Shown one piece after another: positions 15,633 through 22,872 of a DNA stretch of 36,685 nt (position 1 is the stretch's first letter; the number at the start of each line of letters is the position of its first letter). The stretch is from a virus. The DNA lies in the IMG/VR virus record IMGVR_UViG_3300043434_001038, positions 1 to 36,685 of that record; one strand, given 5' to 3'. Position numbers and translations under genes: made by a program. Under the pieces are notes generated by a model. The model saw nothing but the letters and a program-made list of their open reading frames with translations, did no database searches and was not told the DNA's origin.

Positions 15633-15670
15633 GACCCCGGCCCAAGTTTCACGGCGTTATAGTATAACGT
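15633..15670 (+). promoter_or_regulatory. Late promoter-like module, copy 1
   Basis: GACCCCGGCC at 15633, 13 bases, then GTTATAGTATAAC at 15656-15668 and GT. A TATAAC -10 hexamer at 15663-15668 ends exactly 7 nt before the gpW start codon, so transcription could begin on the A of the ATG. Confidence 0.65.
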
Positions 15671-15675
15671 CCGGC

Positions 15676-15888
15676 ATGACCCAGCCAGTTTCCCAGTCCA
15701 CCCTTGCCGCGCTCGAGTCCGCCCTCTTCAAGGGGGTGCGGACCGTCGTTTACGATGGAAATTCGGTCACTTACGCATCGACCGCGGAGATGATGCGGCT
15801 GCGGGACATGCTGCGCGCAGAGTTGGGCATGCCGCCTGCCGCATCGTCACGCAGGCCCAAGCCACGCCGTGCCGTGGTGAACCTCTGA
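15676..15888 (+). CDS. gpW-like head-to-tail joining protein
   Basis: 70 residues. TLAALESALFKGVRTVVYDGNSVTYASTAEMMRLRDMLRAELG follows the gpW pattern of helix, beta hairpin and helix, and 70 residues is the family size. Known gpW plugs the portal after packaging. It lies upstream of the portal gene as in lambda, though a resolvase gene is inserted between. The start has no ribosome site and is 7 nt from a TATAAC hexamer, so the mRNA may be leaderless. Confidence 0.78.
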   Translation: MTQPVSQSTLAALESALFKGVRTVVYDGNSVTYASTAEMMRLRDMLRAELGMPPAASSRRPKPRRAVVNL

Positions 15889-16388
15889 TGCGTGTCGCCG
15901 GTATTGATCCCGGGCTGCATGGCGCCCTTGCGTGCGTCGACCTCACCACCGGTGAGGTGATCGGCATGGAGGACATGCCGACCTGCCGTTTCGCAGATGA
16001 CCGCCAGATCCCAGACGCGCGCGCAATCGTCGAAACGCTGCGCTCCTGGTCCCCAGATCTGATCGTTCTCGAGCATGTCGATGCCATGCCGCGCGATGGC
16101 GCCAAGGGTGGCTTTCGATTTGGCACGATCTTCGGAGCCACCATCGCGGCCTGCCAGACCTCTTCAGGTGAAGAGCGCCGCTTGACCCTCGTTCGCCCAA
16201 AGATCTGGAAGGACGCCCTGGGGCTGACAAGCGACAAGGCCCTGAGCCTGGAAATGGCCCGCCGTCTCTTTCCCTCCGTCTCAGACATGCTGTCGCGCGT
16301 CAAAGACGATGGGCGCGCCGAAGCCCTTTTGCTTACCGAATATCACCGCCGGATCGTAACCCCGCGCGGAACAGTGGAGGTCTACTGA
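15888..16388 (+). CDS. RuvC-like Holliday junction resolvase
   Basis: 166 residues. The RNase H-fold acids are in place: Asp7 in GIDPGLHGA, Glu62 in VLEHVDAM, and Asp/Glu in DDGRAEALLL near the C terminus. FGxxxGA-type helix (RFGTIFGATIAAC) is as in RuvC. Such enzymes resolve branched DNA so that concatemers can be packaged. It overlaps gpW upstream and the portal gene downstream, both as TGATG, so it is translated at a fixed ratio with packaging proteins, an unusual place for a resolvase. Confidence 0.85.
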   Translation: MRVAGIDPGLHGALACVDLTTGEVIGMEDMPTCRFADDRQIPDARAIVETLRSWSPDLIVLEHVDAMPRDGAKGGFRFGTIFGATIAACQTSSGEERRLTLVRPKIWKDALGLTSDKALSLEMARRLFPSVSDMLSRVKDDGRAEALLLTEYHRRIVTPRGTVEVY

Positions 16389-17827
16389 TGGGCCTGTTTG
16401 ACTTTCTCCGCCGTTCGCAACCCGAGAAAAAGGCTACCCGCCTGCAGACCCGGCGCTACCGAGCACCGCTTGACAAGACATCCCCCGGCGGCTGGCTGCC
16501 GGCCGGCGGATCGGTCGAGCGCTCACCCGCTGCACTGCCGCTTATCCGGTCCCGGGCCCGCGACCTCGCGCACAACAACCCATACGCGAGCCGCGCAGTC
16601 AGCGTATTGACGAGCCACACCGTCGGTTCAGGCATCCGCTTTTCGATCCGGGGCGACGAAGCTTACGAGGAAGCCTTCCGTGCCTGGGCCAGCTCGACAG
16701 AGTGCGACTATGAAGGCCGACTGAATCTCTATGGTATTCAATCGGTTGCGTGCAGGACCATGTTCGAGGCTGGAGATGCATTTGTGATCATCCGGCAGTC
16801 TAGGACGGCTGCAGGACTTCGCCCGACGCTCCAGCTCATTGATCCGGACCAGCTGGACGAGTCCGCATCCCCGCGCGGCGGATCAGATCATAAAGTGATC
16901 GCTGGTGTTGAGGTGGATCGCGGTGGACGGATCGTGGGCTACCACGTGCGGGCAGATCTTGAGCTTGGAAATTCCAAGGCGGAATACATCCGCGCATCAG
17001 ACGTCATCCACCTTTTTGAACAGATGCACCCGGGCCAAGTCCGTGGGATTCCTCGCGGCGCCCAGGCCCTCGTGAAAGCGAACACGGTCGACAGCTTCCT
17101 GGCCGCTGCACTCGCGAAAGCGCGGACAGAGGCTTGCTTTGTTGCTTTCGTGACCGGCCCTAGCCTTGACGACGGCGCGGGGATCATCGGAGAAATTGAC
17201 GAGTCCAGCGACGAATACACGCTCCCCGAGATGCTCGAACCCGGCACTATCGTGCCTCTACCCGACGGGCATGATGTAAAAATAGCGGTTCCATCCGGCT
17301 CAGGTGGCCTGCGCGACTACGTTGAAATTGGACTGCAGGCGGTAGCGGTCAGCTACGGCGTGACATATGCGCAGCTGAGCGGCGATGTGTCGAAAGCCAA
17401 TTTTTCCAGCGAAAAAGCATCCCGCCTCGAATTTTACAGGGGGGTTGATACGGTGCGCGCGCATTTTGTCATGCCTGCCCTCTCGCGCGTCGAGGCGGCT
17501 TTCAGGGTTGCATATGAGGCATCCGAAGGCCGTGACGTCGAAGCACGTGTCTCGATGACGGCGCCGGGCCGGGAATCCATCGAGCCGGCAAAGGACGCCC
17601 TCGCGGAAATGACCGCCCTGGCATCCGGCGGCCTGACTTTTGGTCAGTATTGCCTCGCACGCGGACTCGATCCCGAGGACCAGATTCAAGCTCTTGTCGC
17701 CGAGCGTCAAAAAATGGCTGCGCTCGGTCTCAGCTTGAAATTCGGGTCCGTGGATATCGGCGCCCTTGCCGCCGCCGCAGCAGCTGAAGACCAGCACGAC
17801 CCCACAGAAGACCCGCCCGCAGTTTGA
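16388..17827 (+). CDS. Portal protein, lambda gpB family
   Basis: 479 residues. Hallmarks of the family: RARDLAHNNPYASRAVSVLTSHTVGSGI at 60-85, LQLIDPDQLDE, the ADVIHLFEQMHPGQVRGIP-type block (ASDVIHLF..RGIPRGAQ), and KANFSSEKASRLEFYRGV near residue 340. It forms the dodecameric ring at the capsid vertex through which DNA is packaged. The start overlaps the resolvase stop. The C-terminal tail is Ala/Asp-rich and ends at the second late promoter-like module. Confidence 0.92.
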   Translation: MGLFDFLRRSQPEKKATRLQTRRYRAPLDKTSPGGWLPAGGSVERSPAALPLIRSRARDLAHNNPYASRAVSVLTSHTVGSGIRFSIRGDEAYEEAFRAWASSTECDYEGRLNLYGIQSVACRTMFEAGDAFVIIRQSRTAAGLRPTLQLIDPDQLDESASPRGGSDHKVIAGVEVDRGGRIVGYHVRADLELGNSKAEYIRASDVIHLFEQMHPGQVRGIPRGAQALVKANTVDSFLAAALAKARTEACFVAFVTGPSLDDGAGIIGEIDESSDEYTLPEMLEPGTIVPLPDGHDVKIAVPSGSGGLRDYVEIGLQAVAVSYGVTYAQLSGDVSKANFSSEKASRLEFYRGVDTVRAHFVMPALSRVEAAFRVAYEASEGRDVEARVSMTAPGRESIEPAKDALAEMTALASGGLTFGQYCLARGLDPEDQIQALVAERQKMAALGLSLKFGSVDIGALAAAAAAEDQHDPTEDPPAV

Positions 17828-17863
17828 CCCCGGCCGGCATTTCGCCGCGTTATAGTATAACGT
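17826..17863 (+). promoter_or_regulatory. Late promoter-like module, copy 2
   Basis: GACCCCGGCC at 17826 (its first two bases are within the portal TGA stop), 13 bases, GTTATAGTATAAC at 17849-17861, GT. It continues into ATTTGCACA, shared with copy 3. Predicted start near 17869 gives a leader with GAGAGAC before the capsid gene. Confidence 0.7.
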
Positions 17864-17887
17864 ATTTGCACACACGAGAGACAGCTC

Positions 17888-19915
17888 ATGACCATCCGCG
17901 CCCCCTCGAATCCGACAACGACACGCGCCCTTTCGGTGCGGTCGGCGTCTTTTGACGAAGCGGAAAACACCGTCGAAGTGGTTTACGCCACTGCCACTCG
18001 GGCGCAGCGCGATGGGTATCTCGAAGAGCTGGTGATCAGCGAAGAGGCGATCGACGCGACTCGGCTCGACGCCGGAGCCGTCCCGCTTCTCGTCGACCAC
18101 ATGCCGTGGGGCACGGCTTTCGGCACTGTCGTTGGTCACCGTATCGAAGGCGGCCAAGCGATTGCGACGGTAAAGCTGTCCGTTGCTGAAGAGCATCGCG
18201 GGATCGTCGAAAACATCAAAGCTGGCGTGATCCGCACGGTTTCTGTTGGTTACCAGATTCTTGGTTGGGATGAAGTTCCGACCGAGGACGGCGCTCCGGT
18301 TATGCGCGTCACGCGGTGGATGCCTGCTGAGATTTCCCTGGTCACGATCCCTGCCGATCACCTCGCGCAGATCCGTTCCACCTCCTCCGCCGACCTGGTG
18401 CGGCGGACCATCACTGCTGCACCCAAGAAAGAGGCAAGCATGACTGTAAAAACGAAGGCAAAGACGGGGCAGCGCTCTGCCGCCGCCGCCGCGGCTGAAG
18501 TTCTTGACGAGGTGGCGGAAGCCGCAGGCGTCGAAGCAACGCAAGAGCTGGAAGCAGCTGTTGAAGAGGCAATCCAGGGCGCGGTTGACACCGTGGCCGA
18601 GGAAGCAGCTGCGGAGTCCGAAGAAACCGCAGCAGACGAAACCGCGGCGGAAGATGACGGCGAAACCGTCGATGAAGCCCCGGCCGAAGCTTCGCGTGCC
18701 GCGGCCATCCTGGAACTCTGCACCCGCCATGGTCTCAGCCTGGCATTCGCTACCCGCCACGTAAAGGCGGGCACTTCCATTCACCAGGTCCGCGCCGCTG
18801 TGCTGGACTCTATTGCTGCGAGGTCTGCACCCCCGATGACTACCGCCCGTATTACCCGCGATGAGCGCGAGACGCTCGTTTCCCGCGCCTCTGACGCGAT
18901 CTATTCGCGCATGTCTGGGGAGGCTCCCACCGCACAGGCTCGCGACATGCGCTACCTCTCCGTCGTCGAGATGGCCCGCGCTTTCGTCGGCGCAGACGCT
19001 GCAGGCATGAGCCGCTCGCAAGTCGTGCAGGCTGCTCTGCAGACCCGCTCGGGCATGCACACCACCTCGGATTTCGCTGCCGCACTCGGCAATGCCGCAT
19101 CCCGCACCCTTCGGCGTGCCTACGAAGCTGCGACCCCGACTTACGGTCCGTTCGTCCGCGAAGTGACGCTGCCTGACTTCCGCGCAACCGACCGCGTTCA
19201 GATCGGCGACGCGCCCATCCTCGAGCGTCGGGCTGAAGGCTCGGAAACCAAGCGCGGCACGCTGTCTGACTCGAAAGAGAGCATCCAGCTCGCCACCTTC
19301 GCGAAGGCGCTTTCGATGAGCCGGCAGATGATGGTGAACGACGATCTGGACGCGTTCTCGCGCATCCTGACCTCGTTCGGCATGCGTGCCGCCGAACTGC
19401 AGTCCGATCTTGTCTACGGCAAGTTGACCGGCAATCCCAAAATGTCGGACGGCAAGTCGCTGTTCCACGCGTCTCACAACAACATCTTGAACGTCGCACT
19501 TGACGTGAACGGGCTGAGCGAAGCTCGCAAGGCGATGCGCAAGCAGACTGGACTGGACGGCGCCAAGCTGAACATCTCTCCCGTCACGCTGATCGTCGGG
19601 CCGGAACTCGAAACCGAGGCACAAAAGATCATCGCCCCGATCTCGGCCGCCCTGGCCGGCGATGTGAACCCGTTTGCGGGCTCGAGCCTCCAGCTGGTCG
19701 TGGACAGCCGCATCGAGGACGCCGCATGGTTCCTCGCTGCAAACCCGGCGCTGATCGATACGATCGAGCTTGCGTTCTTGGACGGCGCTCGCGGCGTGCA
19801 GACCTCGACGATCGACGCCCCGATGCTCGACGGCGTGGACGTGCTGGCTCAGATCGACTGCGAGGCGGGCGTGATCGATTTCCGCGGCTTGCTGAAGTCC
19901 GCCGGCGGCCAGTGA
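17888..19915 (+). CDS. Fused prohead protease, scaffold-like linker and major capsid protein
   Basis: 675 residues. Residues 1-165 form an HK97-type (U35) prohead protease: His71 in LLVDHMPWG and Ser119 in RTVSVGY are the likely catalytic pair, followed by AEISLVTIPAD. Residues 185-270 are an Ala/Glu/Thr-rich helical stretch such as a scaffold delta domain. From about 290 the capsid part begins (TTARITRDERETLVSRASDAI), with FAKALSMSRQMMVNDDLDAF and LFHASHNN late in the chain. Cleavage between parts is expected during maturation. It has its own promoter-like module and GAGAGAC ribosome site. A fused arrangement is known but less common. Confidence 0.88.
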   Translation: MTIRAPSNPTTTRALSVRSASFDEAENTVEVVYATATRAQRDGYLEELVISEEAIDATRLDAGAVPLLVDHMPWGTAFGTVVGHRIEGGQAIATVKLSVAEEHRGIVENIKAGVIRTVSVGYQILGWDEVPTEDGAPVMRVTRWMPAEISLVTIPADHLAQIRSTSSADLVRRTITAAPKKEASMTVKTKAKTGQRSAAAAAAEVLDEVAEAAGVEATQELEAAVEEAIQGAVDTVAEEAAAESEETAADETAAEDDGETVDEAPAEASRAAAILELCTRHGLSLAFATRHVKAGTSIHQVRAAVLDSIAARSAPPMTTARITRDERETLVSRASDAIYSRMSGEAPTAQARDMRYLSVVEMARAFVGADAAGMSRSQVVQAALQTRSGMHTTSDFAAALGNAASRTLRRAYEAATPTYGPFVREVTLPDFRATDRVQIGDAPILERRAEGSETKRGTLSDSKESIQLATFAKALSMSRQMMVNDDLDAFSRILTSFGMRAAELQSDLVYGKLTGNPKMSDGKSLFHASHNNILNVALDVNGLSEARKAMRKQTGLDGAKLNISPVTLIVGPELETEAQKIIAPISAALAGDVNPFAGSSLQLVVDSRIEDAAWFLAANPALIDTIELAFLDGARGVQTSTIDAPMLDGVDVLAQIDCEAGVIDFRGLLKSAGGQ

Positions 19916-19922
19916 TCATACC

Positions 19923-19944
19923 GGGACCGGTGAAAGCCGGTCCC
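19923..19944 (+). other. Intercistronic hairpin after the capsid gene
   Basis: GGGACCGG/CCGGTCCC around a TGAAAG loop, 7 bases after the capsid stop, with no T run. It probably stabilises or partly terminates the capsid mRNA. The hairpin after the tail tube gene (23896-23919) shares the GGTGAAAGC core. Confidence 0.6.
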
Positions 19945-19975
19945 ATTCACCTCAAACTTTGAAGGGCCTCTTCAC

Positions 19976-20314
19976 ATGAAGAACTTCGTTTCGACCGGTG
20001 ACGTGGTCACCATCTCTGCACCGATCGCCGTCACCAGCGGGCAGTTTCTTTCGGTCAGCCTCCTGCGCGGATTCTGCCAGACCGATGCCGAGCTTTACGC
20101 TCCGGTTGCGCTCGTGACGCGCGGTGTGTTCTCGGCCACCGTTTCCGCTCCAGAAGGCGAAGTGGTTGTCGGTCAGGCTGTCTATGCGATTGATGGCACC
20201 ACTCTTTCGACTGTCGCTCCGGAAGGCACCGACGCCAGGGAATATGTCGGCGTCGCCGTTTCCGCGGCGCTGGCGCAAGACGGTGTCGCGACTGTCGACG
20301 TCAAGCTCGGATGA
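19976..20314 (+). CDS. Capsid decoration (DUF2190-like) protein
   Basis: 112 residues, beta-rich: MKNFVSTGDVVTISAP..VTSGQFLSV, then VGQAVYAIDGTTLSTV and a short C-terminal strand. This is the length and pattern of DUF2190 cement proteins, which sit at capsid symmetry axes and stabilise the shell. It directly follows the major capsid gene. The ribosome site is AAGG about 7 nt upstream. Confidence 0.82.
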   Translation: MKNFVSTGDVVTISAPIAVTSGQFLSVSLLRGFCQTDAELYAPVALVTRGVFSATVSAPEGEVVVGQAVYAIDGTTLSTVAPEGTDAREYVGVAVSAALAQDGVATVDVKLG

Positions 20315-20321
20315 CCGAACA

Positions 20322-20384
20322 CCGGCGGCGCGCTCCTCGCCGCCGGACCTGCGCCAGCAGCGCTGATCCTTTCGCTGCTGGCGC
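20322..20384 (+). other. Two consecutive GC hairpins
   Basis: Hairpin 1: CCGGCGGCG/CGCCGCCGG (20322-20346). Hairpin 2: a perfect 12-bp stem GCGCCAGCAGCG/CGCTGCTGGCGC (20351-20384) with a 10-nt loop. No T run. They separate the highly expressed capsid/decoration pair from the next genes and probably lower downstream expression or protect the 3' end. Confidence 0.6.
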
Positions 20385-20419
20385 CACCTTCCCCCGAAAA
20401 AATTTGAGGCTTTGACTCC

Positions 20420-20746
20420 ATGGCGCGCATCCGCACCCCCGAAAATCAGGACCTCCACGCGCTCCAAGTTGGCCGCCTGGACGCATCGCGCGGCCTGCGC
20501 ATTGCCGCTGTGACCGGAGAAAGTTCCGCATCTGAGCCGCTTTCCGAGGGCGTCTATCTCCTTTCCTCGACCGTCCCTGTGTTCATTTCTGCCGGCCCTG
20601 TCGCTGTTGCGGGTGACATTGCTGGCTCGCTGCTGCTCGGGCCCGGAGCCGTTTTCCCGCTTTACATGGAAGATGGTGACCAGCTTGCGGTGCGGGCGGT
20701 TGACCAAGATGGCGCACTTCTCGCTGTCCCCTTCTTTGCTGCGTGA
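20420..20746 (+). CDS. Small beta-rich virion-type protein
   Basis: 108 residues. The chain is almost all predicted beta (VYLLSSTVPVFISAGPVAVAGDIAGSLLLGPGAVFPLYMEDGDQLAVRAV). The VFISAG..DIAGSLLLGPG..FPLYMEDGDQLAV pattern is typical of small accessory virion proteins with a jelly-roll or Ig-like sandwich. It sits in the same operon as the collagen-like protein and may be its capsid anchor. No specific family assigned. Confidence 0.65.
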   Translation: MARIRTPENQDLHALQVGRLDASRGLRIAAVTGESSASEPLSEGVYLLSSTVPVFISAGPVAVAGDIAGSLLLGPGAVFPLYMEDGDQLAVRAVDQDGALLAVPFFAA

Positions 20747-20755
20747 GGTCTGACT

Positions 20756-21136
20756 ATGCTGAGCATGACATCGGCAGGGGCTATCGGCCTTCGCGGCCCG
20801 CAGGGTGAACCCGGGCAGCCTGGCGCGGACGGTATTCCAGGGCCGCAGGGTCTGCCAGGACCGGCTGGCGCAGACGGCGCGCAAGGTCAGATCGGCCCCC
20901 AAGGGCCAGAAGGTCCGCAGGGTCCGCAGGGACCAGCAGGCGCAGACGGCGCGCAGGGCCCGGTCGGCCCACAGGGGGCGGAAGGTCCGCAGGGTCCGCA
21001 GGGTCCGCAGGGTCCGCAGGGTCCGCAGGGTCCGCAGGGAATACAAGGGCTTCAAGGCATTCAGGGTCCAGCTGGACCGGCCGGGGCACCAGCAGTCGGG
21101 GCCGTTTCAATCGGCCTGCTCATCGCTCTCTCGTAA
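20756..21136 (+). CDS. Collagen-like Gly-X-Y repeat protein
   Basis: 126 residues. From about residue 8 to 112 nearly every third residue is Gly (GPQ, GAD, GPA triplets), a collagen-type triple helix of about 34 triplets. A short hydrophobic tail ([11 protein letters not shown]) follows. Phages use such rods in fibres. GAGG lies 8 nt upstream of the ATG. Its place between decoration and connector genes suggests a head-attached fibre instead of a tail fibre. DNA repeats (20984-21037) make its length prone to change. Confidence 0.88.
   Translation: MLSMTSAGAIGLRGPQGEPGQPGADGIPGPQGLPGPAGADGAQGQIGPQGPEGPQGPQGPAGADGAQGPVGPQGAEGPQGPQGPQGPQGPQGPQGIQGLQGIQGPAGPAGAPAVGAVSIGLLIALS
20984..21037 (+). 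repeat. Six perfect 9-bp tandem repeats (GGTCCGCAG)
   Basis: GGTCCGCAG repeated six times in frame, encoding GPQ triplets. A longer duplication with a 72-bp period is also visible: the GGCGCAGACGGCGCGCA segment occurs near 20868 and 20940. Whole-unit slippage would keep the frame and change fibre length. Confidence 0.9.
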
Positions 21137-21153
21137 ATTGAAAGGCCGAAACC

Positions 21154-21507
21154 ATGGCTGAAGTCTTCAGAAACGCCCGCCTCTCCCCGCTCCCGAGCAT
21201 CGGAACGACTGGTTTTTCAGCGGTTTACACGGTCCCAGCCGGAAAAACTGCCATCGTCATTGCGGCGCAGGTCGTCAACACAGAGGCCTCGCAAGTAGGT
21301 TTTTCGCTGCGCTGGACTGACGCTTCCGCCGCAGCAGCGGTGACGTATCTCGCTGACGAAGTCCAAGTTCCTGCCGCAGCAGCGCTTAATCCTCTCGCCG
21401 GCAAGTTGGTCTTGGAAGCTGGAGACGCGCTGCAAGTCGGACAAGAGGGAACCCCGACTGGCGCCCTGGCGATCACAATTTCCGTGTTGGAGATCGACAA
21501 TGTCTGA
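21154..21507 (+). CDS. Small beta-sandwich virion-type protein
   Basis: 117 residues: GFSAVYTVPAGKTAIVIAAQVVNTEASQVGFSLRWTDAS..LVLEAGDALQVGQEG..ALAITISVLEI. The VYTVPAGKTAIV...VN motif is typical of small phage surface beta-sandwich domains that sit on fibres. It starts 17 bases after the collagen-like gene and overlaps the lectin-like gene, so the three are likely one surface appendage module. Confidence 0.65.
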   Translation: MAEVFRNARLSPLPSIGTTGFSAVYTVPAGKTAIVIAAQVVNTEASQVGFSLRWTDASAAAAVTYLADEVQVPAAAALNPLAGKLVLEAGDALQVGQEGTPTGALAITISVLEIDNV

Positions 21508-22369
21508 TCAGCGCAACGGGGGATATTTGGGGGCGCGTAACCTCCCGCAAGCGACAAAAGCGGGCGGGATCTGGCAAGCCGATGAGATTTATAACGCGAA
21601 CCGCGACTCCGTGTGGCCTCGCTGGCCGGGGAATATCGGGATTCCCTTTGATGAGCGGCTCAGGGTCTGGGTCGAGCACGACTACGGGCTTTATCAGGAC
21701 GTAGACGCGACTGTGCCTGTGACGGCCAACCTGCAAAACGTCCGAAGCTGGGTGAATCGTGGGAACTCTGGGAGGCTAGTGTGCAATCTTCCCGTTCCTC
21801 CAGTCCGCGCATATGCCGTTCAAGCTGACGGAGTCGCGTTCTACGCGTCGCAGATGCGACATTTTGATCCGCAGATCGTTGATCGGCGCGCATATAACTA
21901 TGTTTTTTCGGTAGATTTCGTCGCAAACACCAACGCACGAGCCAAGATTTCGAACAGCCTTTGCGCAAATGAAATCGCGACTTCTATGCGTTCAGCTCCT
22001 GCAATTTCGTCCGGAACGACGGCCGGCGCGGCCGGAAAGAACGACACTTCTTGGCTTGTCTTGCCGGCGCCGAGTCCGTCTGCGCTGAACATCTTCGCGC
22101 AATTGTCGAGCGTAAATTTGGCAGCTGGTCAAAGTCTTGTCGGTTCGTCTGGCGCAAGCATTGTCACAGCAGAGCCGCTCGCGGTGAATCCTGGAGCAGC
22201 AGAAATCACGGTCGGCGGCGTGAAGAATGTCGTCGCTCCGTCGTCTCTCATGACGTTGTTCGCGATGATCTGGTATTCGAGCGACACGCCAATGACGAAA
22301 GCCGAGCTCAATCAAGTCTACGCGTACCTCGGCGCGAAGTATAACCGACCGTTCCCGGTGCTTGCATGA
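21500..22369 (+). CDS. LamG/concanavalin-like putative host-binding protein
   Basis: 289 residues. The segment LYQDVDATVPVTANLQNVRSWVNRGNSG is the usual opening of phage LamG-like (concanavalin fold) domains, and MTKAELNQVYAYLGAKYNRPFP is their usual ending. Between them lie beta-rich stretches (TLFAMIWYSSDTPMT). Such domains bind sugars on the host surface. It overlaps the upstream gene (ATGTCTGA) and the downstream gene (ATGA). With the collagen-like rod it could form a receptor-binding head fibre. Confidence 0.7.
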   Translation: MSDQRNGGYLGARNLPQATKAGGIWQADEIYNANRDSVWPRWPGNIGIPFDERLRVWVEHDYGLYQDVDATVPVTANLQNVRSWVNRGNSGRLVCNLPVPPVRAYAVQADGVAFYASQMRHFDPQIVDRRAYNYVFSVDFVANTNARAKISNSLCANEIATSMRSAPAISSGTTAGAAGKNDTSWLVLPAPSPSALNIFAQLSSVNLAAGQSLVGSSGASIVTAEPLAVNPGAAEITVGGVKNVVAPSSLMTLFAMIWYSSDTPMTKAELNQVYAYLGAKYNRPFPVLA

Positions 22370-22719
22370 GCAACTTTGCGGGGATTTTTGGCGATCTTTC
22401 CGGCGTGATTTCAGACGTTTTTGACGGAAGATCCTTTGATCTGGTGACAGCGGACGGGGTGGCGATCAGCTGCCCCGGCGTCTTCAAGAAGAGTCACAGA
22501 GAGCTGTCTGTTGGGGAATACGGCGCGAAGTCCTGGGTGGCTGTTCCTCGTCTGGACCTCGCCAGACCTGCCCTTGCCGATCTGGAAATTTCAGATCCTG
22601 CGGTGCAACTGCACGGCGCCTCGGTGACGATCGATGGCACGCATTTTCTTGTTGTAGAGGTGCGGGATGGGGAAGTTTTTGCCCGCTGTCTCTTGTCTCT
22701 TGACCTCGACCACGCCTGA
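22366..22719 (+). CDS. Head-tail joining protein (lambda FII-like position)
   Basis: 117 residues: SNFAGIFGDLSGVISDVFDG..FDLVTADGVAISCPGVFKK..., with LEISDPAVQLHGASVTIDGTHFLVVEVRDGEVFARCLLS. Size, beta content and position between head and tail-terminator genes fit a gpFII-type head completion protein, which provides the surface for tail attachment. It overlaps the lectin-like gene by ATGA. Confidence 0.6.
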   Translation: MSNFAGIFGDLSGVISDVFDGRSFDLVTADGVAISCPGVFKKSHRELSVGEYGAKSWVAVPRLDLARPALADLEISDPAVQLHGASVTIDGTHFLVVEVRDGEVFARCLLSLDLDHA

Positions 22720-22771
22720 CTTTCACTGAACTTTGAAAGCTTGGAACTGGCATCGACACTTGCTCCTGCCG

Positions 22772-22850
22772 ATTCCTTCTTCCTCTTGCCCTGCCTAGAC
22801 CTGATCGCGCGCGACCCCGGCCCGAGTTTCCGTGCGTTATAGTATAACGT
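22772..22850 (+). promoter_or_regulatory. Late promoter-like module, copy 3, with upstream C/T-rich motif
   Basis: ATTCCTTCTTCCTCTTGCCC at 22772-22791, CCTAGACCT, then GACCCCGGCC at 22813, 13 bases, GTTATAGTATAAC at 22836-22848. TTTGCACA follows as in copy 2. Predicted start near 22855; the leader carries AAGGA. It lies in the only sizeable gap of the morphogenesis block and would restart transcription for the tail genes. Confidence 0.7.
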
Positions 22851-22872
22851 CTTTGCACAGCAAGGACGTCTC

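Noticed and set aside
17300-19624. 774-codon minus-strand open frame opposite the portal end and capsid gene
   Set aside because: It is antisense to a clear protease-capsid fusion, has Cys/Arg/Gly-rich composition typical of a reverse-frame shadow in GC-rich DNA, and no ribosome site.
20756-21136. Repeat array that could be mistaken for CRISPR
   Set aside because: Units are 9 bp without spacers and encode Gly-X-Y triplets in frame; no cas genes.
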